This document shows positions 25,022 through 35,200 of a DNA stretch of 64,000 nucleotides, one piece after another. The notes under the pieces were generated by a model. The model was not told where the DNA came from and did not search any database. It worked only from the letters and a program-made list of their open reading frames with translations. Position numbers and translations under genes: made by a program. This DNA comes from Galaxea fascicularis (lineage: Eukaryota; Cnidaria; Anthozoa; Scleractinia; Euphylliidae): NCBI GenBank assembly GCA_948470475.1, contig OX419344.1:20819225-20883224 (forward strand), read 5' to 3'. The stretch's first letter is position 1; the number at the start of each line of letters is the position of its first letter.

Positions 25022-28000
25022 TTATCATGTGCTTCTGTGTATCCCTGAAGACTGAAATTGAACTTTGGAGCTTTAAGATAGGACCATGAAGTCATCCCGT
25101 ATGCTCCATATGGACAAAATACCCTCCCTATTATCAAGAATAAATTCTTTCATTTCGTCCTTTATTCACGATTCGGTCAACCACAAACATGCAATGACCA
25201 AATCACGCTGCATTTTATTGATGACAACTACCTTGACTTAATCCGGCCGATAGGCTCATAGTCTTTTCTTCAGAAAACATTATTATACTCTTTTCCCGAA
25301 TCTATTTTTGGACGCTCTTCCAGTTTAATCGTACTATTTGACACTCCAACTAATTACACTTTTATCGAGATCAACTGAAAACACTCACAAGATTCTCTTG
25401 CCGCAAGACGAAAGGTCGCTTCGGTTTCCAAGCAGGCAAACCGCGCGAAGAGAGCGCTTAATGAGATGCCAGAGAACGTCTTATGAGCACTATCGAGATC
25501 TTCGACCTCTATCAGACCTTGAACTATTAATTTATGCGGGAGTTTACGCCGGATCAAGTGGAAATTCTAAAGCAGCAGTTGCTTTAGGGTCACTTTCCTT
25601 AGTGCCTGGTTGTTTACTAAGCCCCACAAGATTGTAAAGTCACTGTAAGTTTCTCTATTAAAATCTTAAACCTTGAAACCAAAGGATTTGATAAGTTCTC
25701 CACTAACGAAAACTTGTGGAAAAAGTGTCTGATCCTCTTAACGAATAAAAGCTTACCTGTATAACACGAAGGCCCTTATTTCATTTGCTTCTCAACAACT
25801 AACTTGTTTTTGTTATTTTTGGGAATTCGATAGCAGACGAAAATGCACATACTTTCACAGCAACGTAACAACACCGTTTTTTAGGAAAACAGCTGTGTAT
25901 CAATTCCCTGAAACATTACATAATTTTCTTTAATAGATAATCTGTGAAAAAAGTGTCAGGCTTTTCAAACGAATAAAATCTTACTACTTATGCGAGGTCT
26001 CCGATTTCATTTGTTTCTCAACAATTAACTTTTTTATGTTATTTTTGAGAATTCGATTGAAGAAAATGGCCACATACTAAAAACAGTTGTGTAACAATTC
26101 AGCTAAAACGTCGCATAAAATTTCTTTCAATAGGAGGCAATCCATATCCTGATATGGAAGTATTAGAGCTGATAGACAGATTAGAGTCTGGTTACAGGAT
26201 GGAGAAACCAGCTCATGTAGCTGATGAAGTGTGAGTAAGCTTGTACTTTTACCTCTCTAAAAATAATTGTGCACCCTGGTGATTTTCGGTCAATTGCTAT
26301 TGCATAGGAGGATCGCTTAGAACTAACTTAAGCCGGACTGTATTTCCTTCCTGTTCAGACACAAATAAAATGCCGATTTCATGAGGAGGGCATTGGGGTT
26401 TTCGGTTTTGCCGGCTACTTTTTAGATAGGGTTTTCAGTTTTTGTGCCAAACGACTTCGGTTTTTCAGTTTTGGTGTTCATTGCGGTTTGCGGATTTTTC
26501 GTTTTTTTAGCATCTGGTTTTTGGTTTTCGTAAAAAAATACTAGTGGTTTTTCGGTTTTGCTATCTCATATGGTTTTTGTTTTTTCCTATTTTGTCCTAT
26601 TTGCGGTTTTCGGTTTTGGCCGAATTTTTTTGCGTTTTTGGATGAGTTTCTCTTCGGTTTTGTTGTCTCTAATATACCCCAATGCCCCCCCCCCCCCCCC
26701 CCCACCCTATGATCGATGTGCAGCGATAAAGTAAATCGTACTGTACGGTTTTTACATCGGTCGTTTAAATCTCCTTAAAGTTAATCGTAAAGCAATGTTA
26801 TCAGAGTTATCAGATTCACCTAAAGTGATGCAATCTGTTCGTTTGGTTTTTAAAATGATGAATAACTCCGAGTAAGCTTAACGAGAAAGACACGAAAGCT
26901 GAAAATCGAAACGCATTGAGAACCAAAAATTGCAGGTCAACAGGAGTTTCAATAAAAGAAATGATGAATCCAAAACTTCACAATAGGGATGGTTATAAAA
27001 CAATGAAAGCGTTCGCAAAAATTCAACGAAGGCAAGTTCATAAAAGTCAGTTTTCAATCGTCTCGAACTTCCAGTTCTCCAATTCAGTTAATGATCAGAT
27101 CAAGTTACCACATACCATGGCCATTTCATGCCTGTTAGAAAAGGGAAAGCCAAAACTATGTTAAGAGATATGACCTTAGTTTGGACTTCTGGCAGTCCCT
27201 TTACGAACAGCCGAGCGGGCGCCGGAAACATCCGAAATGTGAAGCAGCGAACTAGCTTCAATCTGACGAAAATCCGGCTTGTGGCTTGCGCTCTCGACTG
27301 TCCAGAAATTAGGGAATTACTAGCAGTGCATCATCGGTGGATTTGAAATGGCAAGCTGTGTAACCAATCAAACGTAGCATCATCACAAAATCTTATGTAT
27401 CATACACGTTAACTTTACAGGTATGATCTTATGCTCTCTTGTTGGAACGAAGACCCAGACAAGCGACCCACATTTCGTCAGCTGCACAGGACTTTAAAAC
27501 AACTCGCCAAGGGAAACCAGGTAATGTATGAAAATATTAACGCAACTTTTACGTGATCAAGAGCTTTCATGTATAACGCAATTATTTGATTAACCAAACA
27601 ATTGATGCGTGCAGGGGTAGGTGATTAAGTGCCATATTTTGAATGTAAACAGAGAGGGATGAAGTTTACCAAAATCTGAGAGTCGAAAGTGAATCGCGTT
27701 TGCTTTGGTTTTGCATAGCTTCGCTCTGTGATTGGCCAGCAAAACTCGCGCCACATTCTTAACCAATGAGAAGCAACACCAATACCAATCGCGACTTGCA
27801 CGTGCACATTTTCCCGCGCTTTCCGCCAGCTACATGTGATTGTTTTGCATTATTTGCATCTGTTGTGACCAGACAGAGTAATTACTTGAATTTGGTTTAC
27901 GACACTCTAGAACACGTTAAGACAGAAACTATCAGACGGCAGTGTTCATAGGTACTTCAAATGGTACATTTCTCGTTTAACTGTTAAAAATTCTCTTTTG

Positions 28001-28075
28001 GTTTTCCAGGCTTGTATCAACCTCAGAGATTACGATGGGAGACTTTACGAGAACTTTCAAATGCCATACAGATAG
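8857..28075 (+). CDS. Receptor tyrosine kinase, 3 Ig-like + 5 FN3 + TM + kinase, 23 exons
   Basis: Predicted 1,369-aa single-pass receptor. Exons: 8857-8929, 9242-9634, 10331-10594, 11102-11377, 11847-12131, 14842-15123, 15573-15854, 16279-16560, 17206-17514, 17821-17877, 18106-18165, 18590-18730, 19804-19855, 21314-21365, 21517-22021, 22360-22470, 23193-23380, 23523-23645, 23871-23941, 24220-24260, 26134-26230, 27421-27520, 28010-28075. Every junction is GT-AG and frame is kept throughout. Every ectodomain intron, up to the one after the TM exon, is phase 1, which fits exon shuffling. The ATG gives a hydrophobic signal peptide ([20 protein letters not shown]). The extracellular part should bind an unknown ligand or cell-surface partner, and the cytoplasmic kinase has the catalytic residues of an active enzyme. 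The kinase resembles the FGFR/VEGFR-like group, but the ectodomain matches no vertebrate RTK I know. Cnidarians have expanded RTK families, so a lineage-specific receptor is likely. The exact last stalk exons (10-12) are the least certain. Confidence 0.9.
9242..11377 (+). CDS. RTK exons 2-4: three Ig-like domains
   Basis: Exon 2 (residues about 25-155) is a V-like domain with VIFHWRF, then two cysteines (REC, YGC) placed late in the domain; the usual B-strand Cys is absent. Exon 3 (156-243) is a standard I-set domain: [16 protein letters not shown] and [10 protein letters not shown] give the Cys-Trp-Cys core. Exon 4 (244-335) has FTWFKDD and [12 protein letters not shown], but the first core Cys is missing (LKFAVDANP where L-x-C-x would be expected). 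So only the middle domain can form the classical disulfide. Several N-x-S/T sites are present. The exons have phase-1 ends and can be skipped or duplicated in frame. Confidence 0.85.
11847..17514 (+). CDS. RTK exons 5-9: five fibronectin type III domains, one per exon
   Basis: Each exon encodes exactly one FN3 domain of 94-103 residues (about residues 336-815) bounded by phase-1 introns. The first four show the FN3 pattern: a PP-rich start, a W in strand B (VTWNAS, ISWNST), NRTYT/NRTYV in strand F, QARN/KARN with a GYG/GFG turn, and a TTL or STL end. The fifth (17206-17514) keeps the start and [11 protein letters not shown] but is more diverged. Exons 6 and 7 are about two-thirds identical by eye over 94 residues, so one arose by tandem exon duplication. 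Intron 5 carries a Penelope element in the same orientation. Confidence 0.88.
12409..14590 (+). mobile_element. Penelope-like retroelement, 5'-truncated, RT plus GIY-YIG, in RTK intron 5
   Basis: A frame stays open from 12412 to the stop at 14383-14385. The first in-frame ATG is at 12709, but the reading upstream ([21 protein letters not shown]) is already typical Penelope sequence, so translation originally began further upstream and the copy is 5'-truncated. RT motifs follow in order: [47 protein letters not shown] and the catalytic YVDD. The C-terminal part has a Cys-rich knuckle (CADCDWC) leading into CYIGETGR and the KKEHIRN helix of the GIY-YIG nuclease. The lack of internal stops suggests a recent insertion. 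It lies in the same orientation as the host gene. The 3' UTR (14386 to about 14590) contains GTCGAAGGCT and GTCGAAAGCT about 25 bp apart. End points are approximate. Confidence 0.9.
16915..17165. repeat. Degenerate CAGT-rich low-complexity tract in RTK intron 8
   Basis: Scattered CAGTCA/GTCAGT words recur (for example near 16945, 16995, 17010, 17140 and 17160) just upstream of the exon 9 acceptor. The pattern is irregular, so this is a worn simple repeat rather than a clean microsatellite. Confidence 0.45.
17731..17796. repeat. Perfect 33-bp tandem duplication before RTK exon 10
   Basis: Positions 17731-17763 and 17764-17796 are identical 33-bp units that start with TAATAACGGACC and end with GAGATAACC. 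The duplication ends 24 bp before the exon 10 acceptor (17819-17820). It is close to the expected branch-point zone, and its identity implies a young event. Confidence 0.9.
17821..21365 (+). CDS. RTK exons 10-14: Ser/Thr stalk, membrane helix and juxtamembrane segment
   Basis: Exons 10 and 11 encode a Ser/Thr-rich stalk ([31 protein letters not shown]), likely O-glycosylated. Exon 12 uses the AG at 18588-18589; using the next AG would hit a stop at once. It encodes the single helix [20 protein letters not shown] (about residues 872-896). Exon 13 gives a basic, Cys-containing inner edge ([12 protein letters not shown]), a plausible stop-transfer and palmitoylation site. Exon 14 is acidic/Ser-Thr rich and changes the phase from 2 to 0. 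These small exons are the weakest part of the model. Confidence 0.75.
18950..19760. mobile_element. DNA-transposon relic with TGGTCGCCAA subterminal repeats, RTK intron 12
   Basis: GGCGACTAACCT near 18965 is mirrored by AGGTTAGTCGCC near 19690. Beside them TGGTCGCCAA-like words cluster at both ends (18983-19015 and 19705-19752). This terminal and subterminal arrangement is typical of DNA transposons or their internally deleted derivatives. No transposase is recognisable inside, and a target duplication is not evident, so the ends are uncertain. Confidence 0.5.
20150..21090 (-). mobile_element. Decayed LINE fragment (C-terminal RT and 3' UTR), RTK intron 13
   Basis: On the minus strand pieces of a Jockey/CR1/L2-like RT can be read across stops: [17 protein letters not shown] text near 21075, [16 protein letters not shown] near 20900, [20 protein letters not shown] and [12 protein letters not shown] in 20596-20826, then [16 protein letters not shown] near 20540. 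The 3' UTR has a perfect 10-bp stem (20269-20278 with 20300-20309) and a TTGAAG repeat near the end. Several stops make it a pseudogene. It is antisense to the host receptor gene. Confidence 0.75.
21517..28075 (+). CDS. RTK exons 15-23: tyrosine kinase domain and short tail
   Basis: The glycine loop GCGQFG is at about 1072-1077, the ATP lysine in VAVK at 1099, the helix-C Glu in LLSEL near 1118, the catalytic loop HRDLAARN at 1207-1214, DFG at 1227-1229, RLPVKW near 1247-1252, and [11 protein letters not shown] then [10 protein letters not shown] in the C-lobe. All residues needed for catalysis are present. HRDLAARN and RLPVKW are tyrosine-kinase type. Oddities: the APE motif reads ATE, and the activation loop has one tyrosine (DMYEKNTG) where FGFR-like kinases have two. 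Before the kinase, exon 15 has NVYDHL and HEYSHL. The tail ends in [11 protein letters not shown], where Y-x-N is a Grb2-SH2-type site. A short kinase insert is rich in basic residues. Confidence 0.9.
24985..25022. repeat. ATT trinucleotide microsatellite
   Basis: About twelve uninterrupted ATT units in RTK intron 20. It would be useful as a polymorphic marker; no function is inferred. Confidence 0.95.
26388..26705. repeat. CGGTTTT-rich element with short inverted ends and a poly-C tract
   Basis: The strand is strongly G/T-biased, built from irregular repeats of CGGTTTT, TTCGGTTTT and GGTTTTTGGTTTT. It is bounded by GGGCATTGGGGT on the left and ACCCCAATGCCCC on the right, which are inverted copies. 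A run of 19 C follows at 26685-26703. It lies in RTK intron 21. The inverted ends suggest a small mobile element whose interior is a decayed satellite, but no protein is present. Confidence 0.6.
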
Positions 28076-28747
28076 ACCTCATCCTGTGCGACAACAGTTC
28101 ACCACAGTGCAACTTTACATCTAGCCCTCATAGATTGTTTAGTGCCTATTGAAGTCAAGGTGTAGTTGACTCCTCTGCAATTCCTTATACCAAATCTTGA
28201 GCGTCTAACCATCAGCTTTAAGATAGCACTTGATATTTAAGTCGAGCGCTAAAAACTAGTACAGTTTTATTTCGGTTATCTGTAATGATACATTCTTTGG
28301 GACATGTTGAGTAAACAGGGACAAAAGAAACTCTGATCCCCAGCTTTAACCATCTTTCAAAACAACACGAAAGACTAAGTTTCATTCTAACCGACCGCTT
28401 AAAGTAAAGCAAACTTGCACTGACATATTTCAATTAAGATAAAATGATCGACGCAATCATAAGAACGGATCCTAACTATATTCGCTCCGTCAGGGAGCAT
28501 GCGGGATTAACCGCCAGTTAAGACTGCTGGTTTCTATGGTAATTAAATGAATCTCTGACAGGGACAGATGACAGTCCATCGCCCACAATTGCGGCCCTTA
28601 AACATAAAGACAGATTTTAGTTCAATACTTCCAGGTACCTTGAGGAGCTTTTATATGTAGAATTCTAAAAAGATGAAAACGTTTTTACACACAGAAGAAG
28701 CATAAAGGAACGATGAATTTTATTATAGGTAATTTGCCCTCCTGGGG
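28076..28747. other. 3' flank of the RTK gene
   Basis: No further coding sequence is seen. There is no canonical AATAAA close to the stop. ATTAAA at 28542-28547 is a candidate polyadenylation signal, which would give a 3' UTR of about 490 nt. Confidence 0.35.
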
Positions 28748-28895
28748 CAGATTCACGAAGCCCTTCTAAGTTAAGATGCATGCTAAGTATTGTTTTCTCA
28801 CAATAGCCCATGGTTTTGATATCAAAAGCCTATTGACGGTTAGAAAACAATATTTAGGATACATCTTAACTTAGGAGGGCGGCTTCGTGAATCTG
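28748..28895. mobile_element. Foldback MITE of 148 bp
   Basis: The two halves are near-perfect inverted copies. CAGATTCACGAAG at the left end matches CTTCGTGAATCTG at the right end. Pairing continues through CTAAGTTAAGATG with CATCTTAACTTAG, and through TTGTTTTCT with AGAAAACAA, to AATAGCC/GGCTATT-like sequence near the centre. It is non-coding and intergenic, between the RTK and GABA-B-like genes. No target duplication stands out. Confidence 0.75.
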
Positions 28896-29853
28896 ATTTG
28901 TATCCAGGTACGTGCTGCATAGCTCAGTAACCGACGAAGGAAACAACTAATTTCTTATTTACATTAAATTCAGGAGTACACTCTTTTGGACTAGTATATA
29001 TTAGTTTCTAGATTCACGAACAGAATTTGCCGTGACGACTATCTGATGTATCTGATGAACCGTCCTGTTTTGGCAAAAGCCTTCTTCAAACCTTATATCC
29101 CAACGAAAACAAGTTGCCTCGCGATCTTTTTGTTGATTAGGGTAGCGTGCCAGTGAGATGTATCATATCTACTTTGTCTTAACATCGGATGATGATTGTA
29201 AGAATTTAGGAAGATGAGCAAAATATCTTTCAGTTTTTAACAACTCAATAAACTTACAATCCCAAACTCTAGTTTCCAGATCATGACAAAAAATTCCCAA
29301 ACAGTTTCTCATCATGGCTGGTAACGTTTTAACTGAACATGATAAAAAAAATCCCCGTTCCAACTCTTCCCTAAAATAATTATTACGAAATCCAGCTAAA
29401 AATAAAAACGCGTTATTTTTTTGTCATTCAAAGTTTGGGGGTGGGGAGGGAGGAGGGTGGTCTTTTCAATCAAGGTCTGTTCCAGGATTCCAACCTCTGG
29501 CGAAATGAAAAGAGAAACTCCATAGACCGATGTACAAATATAAAACACTCCAGTACCTCACAAACAAAGGGTTGTCTGAGCTTTTCTTGTAACTTATCCA
29601 AAGTTCCAGCTCGTTTGACGGAGCTATTTGACACAAGTAAACAAATCGTATGCTATTAGAATGCTAAACGGTCTTAACGACCATCAGTTTAGTTACGTAC
29701 TGCTGATGACTGTAAACGTAACACAGATTGGATTGACTACCAGCTTAACATATTCACCAGACTGGACTATTCCGAACACAACACCAGGCCACCAAAAATT
29801 AGTGACTGGAAGCCGCAGGAAATGCTAAAGCGGGGAAACAATTTAGCGAAAGA
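28896..29853. other. Intergenic region and probable 5' flank of the GABA-B-like gene
   Basis: No gene is recognised. The stretch contains a G-rich run near 29437-29460 and short open frames without domain similarity. A promoter for the downstream receptor must lie here or further upstream, but no TATA motif is convincing. Confidence 0.4.
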
Positions 29854-32208
29854 ATGAAAAAGCAAACCATTTCCTTGACATTCCTCAATCTCACAGTAGC
29901 TTTTGCACTGCAAACATTACACATTGGAGTTTTGCTTCCATTCAGTGGTCTCACAGAAAGAGAGAAATCAATGAAGGGAAATGTAATACAGCCAGCAGTT
30001 TACATGGCCTTAAAGGACATTGAGAGCCAAGCTATCCTACCAGAATATCACTTGCAACTTCATATTAACGACACACAGGTAAGAATGAGCCAAGCGTCAA
30101 GTCTGAAAATAAACTTGTCAACTTGTCTAGTATAGAGCAACTAATCAAAAACACATTTGTTCCCGGCAGTTTTTCAAAAGTTCCATGCACTCCATTTAAA
30201 CTCGATCAAAGAACGGCACCGAAACGTTTCTGCTTTTTTTTCCCGATCGGATTCATTTTAAAAGTATCACACACAGACTTAAACATAAAATACACGCTTT
30301 CAGTTCAGTAGAAGGACTCAAGGAAATGAACTGTGTAAACAGATGGGCAATAGGCCCAGAAAATCACGCAAACCAAAAGCTCGTATACTTTCGTACTAGA
30401 CATAAGGCTGATTTCGCGAATACCACAAAACAGCTTGCCACTCACGTTTCACTTACGTGTATTGGGAAATCTCCCCCTTATCGTGTCTTCGGCCTTAATC
30501 AGCGTCTTACCCGTCGTTACGGCGTTCGCATTGTCTCGAACAAGTTGTCAAAGCAACTTCAGTCTGTGCAACTTATTTATAAGAGAGATTCTTCTTGGCC
30601 CAAAAAGACAAAGGCAACTCTGCACTACGTACACTGACTGAGTGACTGATTCAGAACCCGTTACTCAGTGTTATGAAAGAAAGTGCCACATCCAGTGCGT
30701 CCAGTAATGAAACTAATTCCTCCCATATTCAAATCCATCAAACCAACTGTATTCGAAAGCGATGCACCACATGTTTTGATTTTCAGATCCGCAAACATTA
30801 ATCACGATCAATAATAATTGACGTCGAAAAGCTAATCATCCTCAAATCACAATTCAAATTGTTCACAGACTTTCCATATACCATTACGGTATTTCTTGAA
30901 TCTTCTGCGAAAAACAATAAGCAGTGGAGCCTTTGTGAGAAAAGGGCCCATGTCATTCACAAAACAACCTTTACGCGCTGATGGTAAACGTGCATTTTCA
31001 ACAATATCCGAGGACATTTCCTATTCTAAAAAATTAGCCTCTACCGAGAACAAAGCAGGGGGGCATAGATCTGCGGGTTTCAAGAACATAAGAATGCCTA
31101 GGGAAGACTTTGATCATAAGAGGGGCAGGGGAAGGCGGGGGGAGATCCCCAATACCCAATACTAGACTCCGGAATCCGTCGGGCTAACGAGTCAAAGAAC
31201 TGCATCTTTGTTTTACAGTGCAGAGCGGATCACGCGTCACGTGTCCTCTTTGAAATGATCAACGAACAGCCAACAAAGATAGCCCTGATTGGTGCTGGCT
31301 GTTCAGTGGTGTCCGAGAGGATCGCGGAGGAAGCCAAGACTTGGAATTTGATCACTGTAAGTAATCTGGCGTGCTTAATAGAGCGTTTTCACTTTAATGA
31401 AACAAAATTCCCAGAGGTTTGGCCTGGTACACCAATATGGCAACAAAGGTAAAGAAACTTTATTTTTACACGGTTTACAATTTAAAGCTATTAGCTTGTG
31501 GGACCGTGTGGGAGAAATGTTGGTTTTTGGGGAGAGGGGATGACCGGAGTACCCGGAGAAAAACCTGTCGGGGCAGAAAAGAGAACCAACAAACTCAGCC
31601 CACATGAGATTCCGGATCGGAGAATCGAACCTGGGCCACATTGGTGGGAGGTGAGTGCTCTCACCACTACCTCATCCCTGCTCCCCGGGTGGGGGCTTCG
31701 GTGAGGTCATGTGAAAACTGACGATATAAGCCTGTAAGAAACAATATGGATTGCGCTAGAATTCATAACAGCAACGGAGCATTTCCTAAACCAGAGAATG
31801 GCATTTTGTGTACGTTGTAATTGGCCACTCAAACTCAAATTTGCCATTTACTTCCTAGCATTGTCCACGATAACGCAGGCGTTATGGTTGTTATTGTTGC
31901 TGATGTTGTTTTTGCTGATGCTGTTTGCCAGAAGTAAAGTGTTTTAAGTGCACCCTATCCACTGGCTTGGTGCTATTAGAAAACAGTCCTAAGAAAATAC
32001 GCGCGCTGATTGGTTAGAATTGTGTTTCTATAACTCGACAGAAACACAGAACTAGCACGAGCTGTTAACGTAATGATGACGCGAGCAAAGAGAATTTACA
32101 TTTTGATAATCAAAGTTAACAAGTTGTTTTCCTTTTTTTCGTCGCGGTTTTTCCAAAAACAAATAGATAACAGGTTCTCCGTGTTCCTATTGAGTTATAG
32201 AAACACTC

Positions 32209-32239
<31 letters not shown>

Positions 32240-35200
32240 CTTCCACTCGTGTTTCTATGACTCGATAGAAACACGGTACACGTTCTCTATTTCTTAAATA
32301 CAATTACCTACGGGTCCAAGCCACTTCATACCTCAGGGTATATCGAACGCCATCCTTCTCCACTTTGTTCAACATTTATTTCTAATTATCTGAGTATTAC
32401 TATAAGAATCAAACGTCCGATGTCACTGCACATTGAAACTGAGACGTTGTTGTCTAACAAAAGCCAACGAAGTATTAATGAAAGTCGCCCTATTCATTGA
32501 AGCAGCATGGTTTGTTCCCGGGTTTTGTAGCAAAGATCTGTCTCCCTTAGCTAAAGAAGCGGCATCGGAAAAAATTACTCTCAAGTTGTAAGAATCGCTA
32601 TTATGTTGCCATTTAGTTCCACTCACATCACCAGAACAATACTTTGCATAGGCTCCCGCTCGCATAAGGAAAGTTCCCTTATGCGAGCGACAGCCCATAT
32701 ACCCTGGAGACCAGCCTTCATGATAGACAGTTTGAAAGATATTCCATCCCGTGTTACCCAAAATTGTTAGACTCTACTCCGACCCCGCGTAAATTGACAA
32801 TAATCGAGCCATCTGTATACAACCAAGTATAATTTTCTAGAATTCGCTATTAAAAATGGAAAAGAATTGTCGATGTCGTGTAATGCATCGTTAGAGGAAA
32901 CAAGTGATGACACCCGAGTAATACTGTATTATGTCCGGTACCGATGATGTGAACGTGATGTAAAATAACTTAATGGATTGCGATATGCATATAAATCGAT
33001 TTTCTTCCAAGTGTCCTTGGCTTTTACATCGTCATTTAGCGACATTTAATATCCTATAGTGAGCCACGGACGATCATGTAAACCATACATGCAAATTACA
33101 TGTATCCGGCTGTTAGGGTAGACTTTGCTTACACAATGTGATTTTCATCTCCAAAATAGAGGAAGCGGCGAGTACTTTGGTCAAAACAAATTATGTTTAG
33201 GCTGAAGGTAAAACAACAGAAGGAAATGAACGTTTTGTATCATCACACATCTTTATGTGTAATGTGGAAGAACAGAAACAATTATGTTGGAAAGCCAATT
33301 GGGGGACTCCAGGCAGTCTATGAATGAATAAATTGAAATTGAAGCATACATAGAAGTGATATAAGGGACAGCTGCTTCTTTCAATTGCTCTTGTTACCGA
33401 TCAATGGAGGATACGAGGATACGAGGATACGATTTCGGTCGAAGTCGGCCTGTGGCGTGATGACTAATGAATAGTGTTTAGATGAGATCAAAGCCTTGTT
33501 TATCCATTGCGAGTGTCTAAAAATGCAGATGATAGCCACTTTTGAGCGTGTCTTTCATTGACTTCACCGCTTTTGTATTTTGTCTATTGGCAATAGTTAC
33601 ACTTTTCCCAACAAAAAATAGAACTTGAAAATTAGACCCACATCACACAGCCAATACTGCAGACCCAAACGTGCTAATCGGCAATATTCATTTTAATTAA
33701 AGGGACTATGTCAGCTGGGGGGCATGCGCAATAGAGGGTGAAACCTTCCTCAAGTATCATATCGTTTTTCACAAACTCGGACGTCGGAGCCTTTGACTGG
33801 GACAAGCAATGGTCTCAATTTGCAAGTAAAACTCGCCCCTACGTGGAACGAGGAAATTAAATATTTTTATGTGCATAAAAAGTCAAGACTAGTACAACAA
33901 AAATGTGCGATTGCAGTAAAAGGTCGGTTGATGCTATGCCAAAAAGACCTATAGCCCGCAACCTGAAACGTTAATAGCTTCAGTTCACAAAATAATTTAG
34001 TATTTTTTTTCGCATAAACGACGCGGCAGTAATTATACATGAAAGGTGTACTTGAGCGAAAGATATTTTCCTTTTCATGAATGACTTGCTACACCGCCCA
34101 CTGAATTCAGAGAAATTTAAAGCTATAACTAGCACTGAACAAAACGAAATAACTACGGTAGTCAAACCCACGAAAAACCAGACGCATTATTGACTTGAAC
34201 AATTTTGATGGAAACAGTTGCAGAAAGCCTTTTCGATCGAGGTAACGGATGATTTGACAAAGCGGTGCGAAAAATGTCTGTTAAAAAGCTTGATCACCGC
34301 GTCACACCGATACGAAAAAAGTCATTTCTAGCTAAAAACAATAAGCACCGCATATAAGAACTCTAAGCATTTATCACAAAAGCTATTTGCACAAGCACTC
34401 TTGAGTGAATTAAATATTCGTCGACACAAGATTAGGTTGCCTACTGAATAAGGGACATTTACCCTTCAATTTCAAATAATGTCACGTTTTATTTACGCTC
34501 ACGTGCTTAAGACGGAAATTATTTTGAACCAATAAAATCGAACACATAAAAGACAAGGCAAATCATTCGAGCAATCACCATGGAAAAGTGATCAAGGTTT
34601 GACCCTCAGTTAAAGTCTTAAACTAAACAACTTTCCGGGAATGTAGCATCTGCGTCAGTAACGAACTCACGGCTCAGCTGTCCAAACTGGTTGTCTCTCT
34701 TTTTCTCCGACTGCGCAGAGCTGGCCTTGAGGGGAGAAAACACGTTGGGATTTGTTTGTAATACCATTTCAACTGCCCGGAGATCTGAACGTCAACATAA
34801 CATCTGCGCCTTTCTGTGCTGTCTTATGGCCAACGATAGTCAGGGCATGGGCCTATTTGAAACGCCTAAAACTAACTCCATGAAAGCATGCCAAGATTTT
34901 CCACTGAGGGTCAATACGGTTCCATACAGCTCAGACAACAACACTTTCATAGTCACCGTGTTTACCTGTGTATTCATCGGATTAGTGTGCCCTTGCGCGA
35001 TCGCCGCAAACATCCTGGTTTATCTCGGCATTCTACGAAAATCAGATCTGCGCAACGTTTACAATACCTCCATACTGTTCCTAACTACTTCCGACCTTTT
35101 AACAGCCTTGATTACATTGCCTACATTCATGGTGTATCAAGGAAGCAAATGGAGGAGGCCAGAAAAGGACTTCTCGTGCACTGCCTTGGTCTTGTACACT

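Noticed and set aside
25338..25637. 99-codon open frame in RTK intron 20
   Set aside because: No recognisable domain or splice context, and the antisense frame is equally open; not supported as a gene.
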